From Rhyzopertha dominica (Eukaryota; Arthropoda; Insecta; Coleoptera; Bostrichidae), in contig QCXZ01000108.1 in assembly GCA_025024175.1 (NCBI GenBank), forward strand, positions 1 to 64,000: a DNA stretch of 64,000 nt, written 5' to 3'. The position numbers and the translations under genes were made by a program. Below the pieces are notes generated by a model. The model had not been told where the DNA came from. It ran no database searches and saw nothing but the letters and a program-made list of their open reading frames with translations. Each line of letters begins with the position of its first letter. Position 1 is the first letter of the stretch. This document shows, one piece after another, positions 10,591-22,663 of this stretch.

Positions 10591-12375
10591 TAGGGTCCGC
10601 CACCTAAAACTCCCCAGGCTCGTATTTTCTTTGTTTTTTTAGGTACTTCCTTAAGTTATATGTCAAAATGTAGGTCTTTTTGAACTCTTTAAAAATAGCA
10701 TAGTGAGGGTCCAACATTTGTTTTTGCATTTTGTGATATTTTGCAAATAGTTAATTTTTGTAAATATTTTTTAACCTTACCCCGTATAATAAATATGGCG
10801 TCACAGTTGGATGCCGATTGTTGTCTTCTTCAATTTGTGTCATTACCATGTATGCGTAATTTTTACTCATTTTTAGTGAAAAACCACCTAGTCGCCGCTA
10901 TGTTCTGTTATAGGCAGTGGCGGTTTCTCTTAAGGGCGCAAGGGCGCGCGCCCTCCCTAACAACCATAAAATATTTAAAATATTGCAAACTGTTTTTATT
11001 ATTAAAGCTGTAATGAATTGCTATGTTTTTGTAACTATAAATATTAATATGTCTATCCAATTTTGCCTTGTCATTTACCGCCATATTTTTAGCGAAAACA
11101 CCCAGAATAACTAATAACATAATACTAAAATGACTCGCCGCGCCATGATGTACATACATACATTTGCCACACCAGTACGGACGTACATATTTGTCTTTCT
11201 GTTCGACGGTAGTTACTTGACCGGAGCCCCGCAACTTAAATGCGCCCAGTGCTAATACATTTCTTACGGGACGTTGCCATAACAACCACAACAAAATTTT
11301 TCGTACCGTATAATACACGCAAGATTTCGCCCGCGCCGGGCGCTAGCATTTTGCGCCCGCGGACCCGATTCGGATCGGAATACGCATGGAGTAGTTCGTT
11401 AATAGTCGTAGATGTCTTCGTGCTCGCTTTGTTTTGCATAAAGTAGTATTTAATCGAAGATTTACGACGACCGTTATTTCCGGTGTCCCATAGGCGAATT
11501 TTTGTGAGAAATAAAAAAGTTCTGTTTAATATTGACGTTATTAAGTATTGTTATTTTATATTTAAAAATAACGTTTGAGAGAAATAAGAAAAGTATTGAT
11601 TTTATTACAATTAGTGTTGCTACTGTTACTTATGCGCACCCCCTCTTGAAAATTCAGGAGCCACCACTGGTTATAGGGCCGTTCACAATTTTTTAAGTGT
11701 TAGTTTAGTAGCTTATTAAGGTACAACTTATGCCTACATACTCATCGCTGCACACAAAACCCCAAAATTTTAAGTAACTTTTAAATAAATCACGCACAAA
11801 GTTCGTTTTAAAGAGAGAGAGAGGCTAGAAAGCGAAACCCTGCGATGAGGCTAGTTTGTTTTCTACATCGCCTACTAGCCTCGTCACGGGGTTTCATTTT
11901 CTAGCCTCATTTTACAACGAACTTTGTACTTGATTTATTTAAAAGTTACTTAAAATTTTTAGGTTTTGTGTGCAGCGATGGGTATGTAGGCATAATTTGT
12001 ACCGTAATAAGCTACTAAACTAAAACTTAAAAATTCTGAACAACCCTATTTAAAGAACATGGCGGCGACTAGTTTTTCTCGTTTTTCACTAAGAAGGAGT
12101 AACAATTACGCATACATGGTAATGACACAAATTGAAGAAGACAAAAGTCGGCATTCAACTGTGAAGCAATATTTATTATACGATGTAACCTTAAAAAATA
12201 TTTACAAAAAATAACTTTAAACGCAAAATATGATAATGTGCAAAAAATTTTTTTGGACACCTACCTAGCTATTTTTAAAGAGTTTAACAAGACCTACAAT
12301 TTGACATATAACTTAAGGTTGTACATAAAAAACAAAGAAAATACGAGCCTGGGGAGTTTTAGGTGGCGGACCCTN
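10591..12375. mobile_element. Palindromic TA-flanked MITE (mariner-like), copy A
   Basis: The left end TAGGGTCCGCCACC and the reversed right end (C)AGGGTCCGCCACC are followed by inverted homology along nearly the whole element, centred near 11850-11870. TA lies outside both ends (10589-10590, 12376-12377). The left arm is interrupted by a hAT MITE at 10915-11669. With that removed the element is about 1.02 kb and folds into one long hairpin. Ends beginning CAGGG next to TA fit Tc1/mariner-type MITEs. No transposase is encoded. Confidence 0.8.
10915..11669. mobile_element. hAT MITE inside the palindromic element, copy A
   Basis: Ends are CAGTGGCGGTTTCTC and, reversed, CAGTGGTGGCTCCTG. The 8-bp duplication GTTATAGG flanks it at 10907-10914 and 11670-11677. 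The opposite arm of the palindrome lacks it, so it entered after the palindrome formed. Overlapping small frames (10908-11318 minus, 11240-11446 plus) show no known domain. Confidence 0.88.
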
Positions 12376-12377
12376 TA

Positions 12378-15300
12378 TTGGTACTTATAAAACAATATCA
12401 AGCATATTCACATAAAAATAAAAAAATCAAAATCAAAATGCATTTTATAACAATAAAGTAAGAAAATAAAATTATTCTTCAGCAAAAGATTCTCTCTTTG
12501 AAATATGGAACGAGAAGGCCCTGTGGTATTGTCCGCCATATCAGCCGTTTGTATGAAGAAAAAAAATGATAACTGACACTGCCTTACCACAAAGCAATAT
12601 TCACTTACATTGCTGACCCATGCATCAACCTCACTGCCTGTTGCTGCACTGAATATGTTAGCAGAAAAATGAATGGAGCATATGGCTCTTATGTTCGCAG
12701 CCAACGTGTTAAGGAGGAAAAAATTTTTTTTGTTCAAGCATCTAAAATTGATGATGTTCCAGAATGTTGTACTTCAGTATTAATGAAATGCATTTTCACT
12801 GCCTTACTAACGTATTTTTTTTACTAAATTCGGCCTTATAAATTATAAAAATGTATCAAGTCACTTATCATAGTTGCATAAAGAATTTTCTATGGTTTGA
12901 AAACATTACCGCATACAAACTCCTAGCGTTACTATCATCAGAGGCTATCTAACATATTATGGATATCGGCATACTCATCAAATGACTATTTCATTATTAA
13001 TTAATTAATTATTATTAATTAAAAATTAATTTTAGATACCTGAATAAAGAATATCTCTATTCCTGCTTAAAAACAAATGAACCAAAACAAATTTTTGACA
13101 GCCTCCCAAAACATTTATTTAAAATATGTATGATGACCCCAATGGTTTTTTACATGAAGTAATNTTGACCAAAATTTNATGAAATTANATCAAGTAGAGA
13201 TACTTAAAGAAATGCTTCACCCACCATATATTGATGAAGGATGAATATCTCAGTAAGCAGGTGTTATTTAAAAAACTCGTATAGTTAAATGTCTTTATCT
13301 CTATATAAACTNTGCCCGTATTCTGGGACACGCGAACCTTTGAAAAGAAATATATTAAAATAAAAACTCAGATTGTAAAGTCAAAATTAATATAGTCTTT
13401 AAACCAACAGAAACAAAGCTGTGTATCAAATAAATAAAGAATTTATAACGTGCACCTAAAATTACCAAAATTTAAAATGAAAACAAAACATTTGATTGTT
13501 ACTGTCCTGTAAGTGAATAGTAAATGCTGTGAACCCATGAAATATTGCATTGAATTTCATTGTTTTCAGCGTTCATTATAATAACCAATTCTTCTTTTCT
13601 TTTGGAGAAAATGCTATCGCTATAATGAAACATTGGCAAAAAGTTATTATTCTGAAGCGTACAATCTTTGTCAGTGCTTTAATATAGCAAGTGTTTTCTC
13701 TGAAAGAGTATTGGCTATTGTTAAGTACTTATCTAATGTTATTAAGTTAATAAGTTTTTGTAATTCAATACTTCAATACATTAAATAATCTAGTAAATTT
13801 TTACCCTAATTTACATATAGCTAACCTTTCAAAATCCATTTTGTATTAAACAGATGAGTAATAATTTTTTACTATATTGCATAGAAACACATTACCTACC
13901 TACCTTAGATACTGAAAAATGTTATTTCAATGTACTACTGAAAATATTTTATTTATTTAAAATTTATTTTTTTAACCTAAAAGTTTGTGCCACTACGACA
14001 AGTTAACATAGCTTTGAAATAAAATAAGAACATTTTTTAGCAACCTGTATTCATGCAAGTTTTAAAAAGTAAAATAGTACACTATAGGATGTAGATTCCA
14101 TCCACGTTCCAGTAGTAAACGATTTCCTATAAAATATGCTATGCGGCCTCCAGAAGCCGCATTCCATTGAGAGCAATAATAGTGGCGGGGGAAGAAGGAG
14201 GGCGGCAGAAACAAATAGACAATAAACTGAATTCATATTTAATATAAATCAGAAGTTATACAAGTAAAAATAAATTAAGTATCTTTTGGGGCAGTTCTCC
14301 TCGTCTAGTACCACAATCCAATAAGATACTGAAAAGATCAAATTTTGTTTAGTTTAGCAGTTATTTTTTTATTATTATCATTGTTTTATTAATATTTTTG
14401 TGCAATTTAATTACTGCTTGCGAAAGTGGTCAATTACTTAAGAAGTAAGTTAATGGAGTATGTTTGTGATATGAGTTTATTAACGATTCAAACAGTATTT
14501 TGAAAGTAATGTATCCAGATTCACATTACTGAAGTTATTTGTTTGCTCATCCAGATTTATTGTACAGACGTAATTGATGGCAACATGGTAGTTACAAAAC
14601 ATATTTGTCTTTATACGGGAAGAATGTGCCAAATTCTAAAGTATAATAGAACCAATAACTTTAATAATTAAGACAACCAATATACACAGGTATGTAAATG
14701 CTTTTTATTAGACTATAATTTGACATTCCTGTATACATCAAAAAGATACTGTTGTAGTATATTGTTGGGGCACTTATTTGCAAAATTATGACCATTTTCC
14801 TCAAGCGCACATACCTNAGAAAATTAGGTGATTCACTGCTGGCGTGTGTAACACTACCATGTGTTGAACTACTAAATAGTGCTATCTGGCAAAGGTGTTT
14901 TTAGTTCTACTATTGCATGTAGTGCATTAGTAATGTTGCTAGTGATTTTAAAGCACCCAATTTATTGAAAGTACTGCATAATGTGGGTTGACTAGCCTAC
15001 TTTATTATAGAAACAGAAACTTTAATTTCAATTACAAAAAAGGCTTGATTAAATGAACTGTAGCTACAGCCCCCACCCCCCCACAGTTTTTCACAAAAGC
15101 CAAATAATGCCTTTTGCAAGTTCAAATAATTTCTAAAATTTCAAATTAACACCTTTATTTGGGTATTGCATTTTCGTTGCAATATTTAAGGGTTGCACCT
15201 CAAAAACAAAGTAATATGGCTAATATCTCTGAAAGTTATCTATCTTCCTTTAAATTATTGCTACTTCTTCCCGAAGTGCCCTGTACAGTAAAACCAGAAG

Positions 15301-15540
15301 AACCATTTACACACACATGTGGAAATGAAATTATTTGTCAGATGTGAAAAATGCGTGTTTAAATAGATTAATAAACACATTTAGATTATTACCTCAATCA
15401 TTTCCAAATAACACCCTCTTGGGTCCCTCCATCTGTTTTCTGATCATGTCATGACGCAAATGACTAACGAGTCTTCTTGGTGTAACTATTCTTCAATTCT
15501 GGAACTGCTGCTATTACCCTGGCCGCATCGGTTATTGTAG
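12378..15540. other. Rest of copy A, no gene recognised
   Basis: AT-rich sequence shared with 24419-27560. A stretch at 13100-13200 (CCAAAACATTTATTT and what follows) is a diverged relative of the 0.85-kb repeat unit. On the minus strand 15400-15545 reads through about 45 codons ending MEGPKRVLFGND-stop. In copy A this frame is shifted by one extra base near 15488 relative to copy B (27414-27563). I could not assign it to a family. Confidence 0.5.
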
Positions 15541-15872
15541 GCGGTCGCGCGACCGTGCGAAATAAAACGTGTGTGTATAGTGTGGCTCCGAAATTAAACT
15601 CGAATAACCGGGCATTTCGAAGCAAATTTAGTAATTGTAATTGTATAGTGGTGAAGCAAAACACAAAAAGAACGTTGAGTGTAAAAAGGCAGATCACAAC
15701 TTTTGTAATAAGGAACAAAAATCTACGCAAAAGTTTGTGCAGTGAGTGGCGACCTTGCGAGAGACGCGGTTGAAATAGGCGCTTATCGCGGGAGACAGCT
15801 GAAAAGAATCAGACGAGCGTTTCTTCATCAGATATCGAAAAGTGACAAAAACTACGAGATAACGCGAAAGCA

Positions 15873-16225
15873 ATGAACTCCCAGGAAAGCGACGGGTTCA
15901 CTTCAGAGGAGGGCAAAAGGAAAGGGATGAAGAGGCTACTGAGTTGGCGAAAAGAAGTAGGAAGACTTGCGAACACCACCAAAACAAAGTGAGGACAAAC
16001 TAGATAATCTAACAAAGATGCTGGAAAAAAATTATGGTAGAAGTGCAGGAAATTAGGAAAAATCAGGAAGACTATCAGGAAGAAATCGCAAGAATGAAAC
16101 AAGAGAATAATGAACTGAAGAAGGAAAACCAGAAAACTATCACAAGAGTTAAACATTTGAAAAATACTGTAGAGCAAAATAGACAGAGACAACAGAAAAA
16201 ACAATATAGTAATAACAGGGATTGA
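15873..16225 (+). pseudogene. LINE ORF1 remnant (coiled-coil)
   Basis: From an ATG at 15873 a frame of 39 codons ends at TGA. After a one-base shift the reading continues through EDKLDNLTKML and, after another shift, into a 63-codon frame (16034-16225). That last frame is dense in E, K, Q and N with heptad-like spacing (IARMKQENNELKKENQ), as expected for a coiled coil. The position upstream of the endonuclease frame fits an RNA-binding or multimerising ORF1 protein. At least two frameshifts break it, and no zinc knuckle was seen. Confidence 0.55.
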
Positions 16226-16586
16226 TAATAAATAACGATGATCTACAGAAAAACTTACATGAAGTCTTCAAAAACCAACTGCAGGTCGAAAAGCACGATT
16301 AAGGAAATTCATAAAATAGGACATAAGACGTATAAGGTAAAGCTCATAAACTGGAATGAAAAAGAAAAATATAATGAAAAACAAAAGCAAATTGAGGAAT
16401 TTTGGAAATGGTAAAGTCTTCATAAATCATGACCTAACTAAAACAGAAAATGGAAATACAAGGGCATCTACGAAACATTGCTACTGAAGAAAAAAAACAA
16501 AGGGAAAGTAGTGAAAATAGGCTACCAAAATTAACAATAGATGGTTAAAAGTTTGAAATGGGATAGAGAAGAAGGGCAATTAAAGG

Positions 16587-19500
16587 AGGAAAGGGAAAGC
16601 AATAGCCAGACAAGAACAAAAAACTAAATCAATAAGAACAGTAAAGGAAGCAACGGAAACGACTCGGCGTGAACAAGGACAAGAAACGGAAAATAGTAAG
16701 ATAAATAAAATTGCAACATGGAATATCAGAGGCTTACAAGGAAAAGAAAAGGAGCTGATAGAAGAGTTTAAAAATGCAAACATAGATGTATTAGCAGTGA
16801 CTGAAACAAAAAAAAAGGGAATTGGAGCAATTGAGATAGAGAAAGACTATTATTTTGTATACAGTGGAGTAAGCACAGAAAAAAGAGCAGCAGCAGGAAT
16901 AGGGTGCGTTGTAGGAAAAGAAATATATGAATCTATTACACGCTGGACTGCAGTTTCCGAAAGAATATTAATTATCGAAATAACATGTAACGTCAAGGGT
17001 ATCATAACTATAGTTATTATTTACGGACCAAACGAAGATGCAAAAGTGGAAACAAAAAATGAGTTTTGGAATGAATTGGTACGAACGATAGAAATATGTA
17101 AAGGACATGTATATATAACTGGAGATTTTAACAGCAGAGTGGGGTTACCAAGTAAAGAATCAAAAAACGTAATCGGAAGATTTGGGGAAAAATGTATAAA
17201 TAATAATGGAAAACGCCTAATTGATTTTTGTATTCAAAATAATTTTATTGTTGCAAACACATTCTACCAACACAAGGACATACATAAATACACAAGAATA
17301 CTGCCAACCAGACAAGAAAAGTCGATAATAGATTATATGTTAGTAGAGAGTCAAAATAAAAAAGAAGTACAAGATGTTAGAGTAAAAAGAGGGGCAGAGA
17401 TATACAGTGACCACTTTATGGTCATGTGTAAATTAAAAAGGAGAAAGGATTCAAATAAAGGTTGCAATAAAACCAAAATATTACAAAACAAAAGGCAGGA
17501 CATTATTAAATCTTACAGACTGAAAGAGAATCATATAGCAAAAAAGTTTGAAGAACATGTGGAGAAAAGTATTTTAAACAGAAAGGCTTTGAACCTAGTA
17601 CACAGCGTAGAGCAAATGTGGGAAGACTTTAAGAAAATTTTAATAGCTGCAGCGAAAGAATCTTGTGGTACATATAGGAAAGATAACTGTAGGAAACAAA
17701 CATCATGGTGGAGTAAAGAAATTCAGAAGCAGGTTAAAATGAAAAAAGCAAAGTGGAAAGAATATTTAACTAAAAATACAGAAGAAAGCTATGAACAGTA
17801 CAAGGTAGAAAGAAAGAAGGTTAAAGAAATGGTACAAGAAGCAAAGAAAATGGCATGGAAAGAATTTGGAAATAAAATAGAACTAAATTTTAAAGAAAAT
17901 CAAAAGTTGTTTTATCAAACAATCAAAACCATGAAAGATGATAAACAGGCAAAATGTAATGTTATTAAAGACAAAAATGGAAAAATACTACAAGAAGAAA
18001 AGGCTATTATGAACAGATGGAAGGAACATTTCGAAGAGCTACTGAACCCGAAAGTAGGAAGTGAGGAGGATAGAGATCAGACTGACATTTTATGTATATA
18101 TGACAGAGATGCAGACTGAATAACAAGAGATGAAGTTGATCAAGCCATAAACAATTTAAAAAATGGGAAGGCACCAGGTCATGATATGATTACAGCTGAG
18201 ATGTTAAAATGTATGGGTAATAGAGGAAGAAATATGCTAAAGACTATTATACAAAAGGCATGAACAGAAGGCGTAATACCGGCAGATTGGCAAAAAGGAG
18301 TAATTTTGCCATTACACAAGAAAGGGGACAAGAAGAATTGCGAAAATTATAGAGGAATAACATTGCTCTGCATAGCAGAAAAGGTATATGAAAGAGTGTT
18401 GGCCACAAGATTGCAGGATAGCCTAGAACATCAACTTTTGGAACCTCAAAGCGGCTTTAGAAAAGGCAGAAGCTTGCAGGATCACGTCTTCACCCTTAAA
18501 CATATAATACACAAACTACATGTTCAGGGCAAATCAGCATGCATGGCCTTCATAGACCTAGAAAAAGCTTTTGATCGAGCACCACGCACAAAAATATGGA
18601 AAAGCTTATTGGACAGAGGAATAGACCCAAAATTAATAATGGCAATAAGAAGCATATATAAAAGAAACACCAGTTACGTCAGGACAAACAACGCTAAATC
18701 TGCAGAATTTGAAATTAGAGAAGGTCTAAAACAGGGAGGTGTATTAAGTCCATTACTGTTCAATGTATTGATGGATGACATTATGAGGGAAATAAGGGGA
18801 AGAGTGAAAAAACTACAAATAGGATACAGACATCTTAAAATCGTAGAGATCAGTGAATGTGCTTTTGCAGACGACGTAGTTGTATTTGCCAAAAATGAAA
18901 CGGACATGCAATATAATCTACAATTATGGAATAGTACGCTAAATAAATATAACATGAGAATGAACTGTGAGAAAACTAAAGTGATGTCAGCGGGAAAAAA
19001 CGAAGAAAGGCTAATGCTACTGTAAACAAAGCACACATTCAACAGGTACAAAATGTCAAATACTTGGGAGTGAATATCAACTGTAAAGGAGACCAAGAAC
19101 TGGAAATAATAGACAGAATACAGAAAGCAGCAAACATGTATTATTCTATTTACAAAAAACTTCTTGGTAAAAAAGAAGTATCAAGGAAAACAAAAATCAC
19201 AGTTTACAAGTCAATGTATATACCGGTGCTTACATTCGGATGTGAAACTTGGATCCTAAACAACAAAATACGTAGCCGAATCCAAGCAATGGAAATGAAA
19301 TTTCTCAGAAAAATAAAAGGAATAACAAGAAGGGACAGAGTCCGCAATGAAGATGTACGGAAGGAATTGAAATTGCAACCTCTAACGGATGAAATAGAAA
19401 AGAAGCAGCTTGGATGGTGGGGACACTTGAATAGAATGAATAGTGATAGACAAGTTAAAAGTGTGTGGGAAGCAAGGGACATACAGAGAAGAAGCAGAGG

Positions 19501-19624
19501 AAGACCGAAAGAGACCTGGAACAACGTAATCGTAAAAACATTGCAGAAGAAAAATACAACATGGCACGAAGCGCAAAAGTTATGTGTAGATAAAAAGAAA
19601 TGGAAAAAATTTGTGGAAGAATAG
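16587..19624 (+). pseudogene. LINE ORF2: endonuclease plus reverse transcriptase, broken
   Basis: The frame is open from about 16587. The endonuclease begins near 16707 (KIATWNIRGLQ) and includes VTETK, the GDFN motif (about 17135) and SDHFMV (about 17405), the canonical residues of the apurinic-type nuclease. The reverse transcriptase has NYRGITLL, QSGFRKGRS, AFIDLEKAFD, LKQGGVLSPLLFN and the catalytic FADD at 18864-18875. The C-terminal part has QLGWWGHLNRM and RGRPKETW, typical of this LINE group. It is broken by TGA at 18117-18119, TGA at 18261-18263 (probably a former Trp codon) and a +1 frameshift between about 18990 and 19023. The damage is light, so the insertion is fairly young, but this copy is not autonomous. 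Confidence 0.92.
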
Positions 19625-19693
19625 AAGAAGATACAGAAGAAAACCCTACACCAGAATGGTAGAAGGGATCCGAATATATATATATATATAATA

Positions 19694-19793
19694 NNNNNNN
19701 NNNNNNNNNNNNNNNNNNNNNNNNNNNNNNNNNNNNNNNNNNNNNNNNNNNNNNNNNNNNNNNNNNNNNNNNNNNNNNNNNNNNNNNNNNNNN
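19694..19793. other. Assembly gap, exactly 100 N
   Basis: A run of exactly 100 undetermined bases, the usual placeholder for a gap of unknown size. It lies between the LINE tail and the start of copy B. Confidence 0.97.
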
Positions 19794-22663
19794 TTGCCAA
19801 AAAGTAGTACAATGCTGGAAATGTCTTTTTCCATTTTAAGCATCCCAAATAAGAGTTATTAGCCCTTTTGGCTAAAGTTGATATGGGTGTTATAATAAAT
19901 GCAAGCCCCAATTGCATCGAAAATGAGAAAAATGGATTCGGTGGAAAATTCTACATAATATAGGCCTGATTTCAAGCGTATTTCCGAAGAGTGCATAGTT
20001 CTGAAAGATGGCTGAAAGAACTGGCTCCATGAACACATAATCGACAGTAGATTGTGGCTAAACGGCAAAATTTATTTGGACCTCACGCAAGTCGTTTGGC
20101 ACAGAATTTTATTCTGTTTAATTTAGGTAAGAACGAGAATTTCCGTAGGATGCCTAGTTTTCGAGTTTTAAGAGAAAAAACTGAAATAAGTGTTACATTC
20201 CCTTGATTTTTTTTTGTCCCGCAAGAGTTTAGCACAACTTAGAAACGGTTGCAAACTCATGTAATATACTGAGAAAAGACGATCCGATTGTTGAAATCCT
20301 GCTACCAAGAATAAAACTTCTTCTGCCCCTATATTGCTGAAAATAAAAACAGTAGCAAAAAGTTACAATATTAAGACATTATTTTTTCCGAAAGCAGACA
20401 GTTTAACAGGTGTATCGATGTCTTATAAAGTTTTGTTTTTCTAGTACTTATAGTTTCCAAGATATTAGAAGAAATGTGAAAAATCACAAATTTTTTTTTG
20501 CGCCAAGAGCGACTAAACATGATGGACATGGAAGCTAATTACGAGCTCCAAATGCTTTGAAAATGTGGAAAAATGGTTTCATCGAAAAATGTTTGAATAA
20601 AAGTACGATTTGAAGAGTGTATCGGAAAATGTATAGTACTGAAAGATACTCGTAAATGGGACTGGATTCCGACTACATAACCTCAAACTTGTAAAATCTT
20701 GATATATTTTTTAAAAAATCGGTACGTTGTAGAGGAATTAAATTTAAATTTTCTTTAGTTGCTATACTTACCTTCTTTTGCGGTTAGTTGGCCAATATTC
20801 TATCTACCTGTGGTTAAGTGCAGGTAACAACCATACTTTTAATTAATTGTAAGGAAGCGTTCCAGCTTGGGGGTATTTAATTCATTTATCTGGCGCTCAA
20901 TTACTTTATCAATGCTAATATGTCGGTGGTTAGGTATATTTCAGTAGCAATATGTTTTTTTTGCTACCTCACGCCCTCTGCTGCGGTTACTTAACGGCTA
21001 CCTCATGGCTTCTGGGTAGCCTTAGCATTGATTTTGGAAAAAGTAAATTTCGACCGTTACAAGGTATCGCATGCAATACTAAAAGTTATACAAATATCTG
21101 GAATATTCAAATGTTGCTGCAAGCTAGACACGGGGCGTCAAAATGTCTCTATTCCATTTATAAACAAGGAAAGTTTCGGGACCGTCAAGAAACGGTCCCG
21201 AAACCCAGCTCTGCCTAATTAGCAGGGTGACTGTGAAATACAGCTGTTCTCTTCCATTTCATGGTCAAAGTGAGTGTACTGAATTAATTAATACCTTACG
21301 CATATGCAATGCGTTTCTCGAGTGCAGGCTTTAGAGACATTCTATCTAGTTCGATTATTGTGGCATGACTTTTGAAACCGAAAAATGCTCTTTTAATGGA
21401 CCCGATTTAAAAGCAAACACTAAAATAACCACATAGGGAGCCAACCCATTAAGTTTTTCATTTTAGAAAATTTATCAAACACATTCAGTAATACCATAAA
21501 CTATTCTGTGCTCTGTTACTGTAATTCATCAAGAATTGCAAATTGAAAATCAAAACAAAACTAATTTTCTGGGAATCGACTTGATATTGTACCTATTTCT
21601 TGCTGTTAATCAGTGATGTTTGCAATCTTTTCAGATCGGTTGCTTTTGAATCTGATTCGTTGAAAGAGCATTGACGGTTTCAGAATTGATGTCAAAATAA
21701 CTGTGAACGAAACGTCCTTAAAGCCTGCGCCTGGCAGACACATTGTACATACGTAAAACATCAATTCAATACACCATCTGCATCTTGACCGTTAAATAAA
21801 AGTACAACTCCTTCCATGGCCATCTTGCTAATGAGACACGACAGGGTTTCTGCTAGATATGATTTCATAAAATTTTAATCACTCTTACTTGGAATGGAAA
21901 CCATTAGGATCATAAACATATTCTTTAAATAAATGTTTTGGCAATCCAGTTAGAGGTCAATTTTACCCCAAACTTTTTTTTAGGCAGATAAGAATTTTCT
22001 TCAAAAATATGTATTTTTAGTGAAAATAGAAACTGTTGGGGTTGGGAAAAACAAAATTATTTTTTGTTAGGTGTTAATTGTTTTATTGCAGATGTTCGGA
22101 AGCACTGTTTTGCTGCTTTTTCAAGGCTGTAAAGGTCATTAACAAAGAATATCGATATGACATAGTAGACTACCTCCAAAGAACTTCACACGTTAGACTA
22201 TGTAGATTGTGTTCCAGGCGGTAAGTGCACATACCAACTGGAATTTCTTTTTCCACTACTTATAATGGTGACGGACTATACATTTCCAAAAAATATGTAT
22301 TATTTTATTATTCCGTTCTTAACACGTTGGCTGCTGCAGCGTTGAAGCCTGAACTTCACCCTTGCTAACATATTTTTTTTTTACAAAATAGTCTTAATAA
22401 TTTTATTGAAGTACTAAATATTATCAAATGGAATTTTAAAAAACAGTTCTTGTTTGTTATATTACATTCTTTTTTTTTTTGACTCTTATAAGAGCCGTCA
22501 GCACTGGAGATTAAATATGCGAACTGAGTGCTGTTGGCTCTTATAAGGTACTGAACTAAAAACACGAACGGTGCAAATAAACATGTCTTTTAGAAGATAA
22601 ACAGCTAAAAAAATCAAATTGTAACAAAAATAAAAATAATTTTATAACGAACAAATTAATATA

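Larger units (their letters stand above)
6690..15540. repeat. Large duplicated block, copy A
   Basis: From about 6690 to 15540 the sequence is nearly identical to 19794-27560, differing by scattered substitutions and short indels. Larger differences are the 833-bp duplication, a ~615-bp segment absent near 8690, and the TTAA-flanked insertion at 9160-10066. The match stops exactly at the LINE's first base (15541). The parts at 12376-15540 contain no recognisable gene; small frames at 12408-12737, 14051-14236 and 15159-15347 are all repeated in copy B and none shows a known domain. Confidence 0.95.
15541..19693 (+). mobile_element. RTE/CFDP2-like LINE, near full length, 3' end at gap
   Basis: The element starts abruptly at GCGGTCGCGCGACC, exactly where similarity to copy B ends, and runs to a (TA)n tail that meets the N gap. 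It has a 5' untranslated part, a broken coiled-coil ORF1 and an ORF2 with apurinic-type endonuclease plus reverse transcriptase. Similar ORF2 proteins in insects are often labelled craniofacial development protein 2-like or endonuclease-reverse transcriptase. Short microsatellite tails rather than poly-A are typical of RTE-related LINEs. The target duplication cannot be checked because the 3' flank is missing. Confidence 0.9.

Noticed and set aside
15809..16204. 131-codon minus-strand hydrophobic frame
   Set aside because: It is the antisense of the Lys/Glu-rich LINE ORF1 coiled coil.
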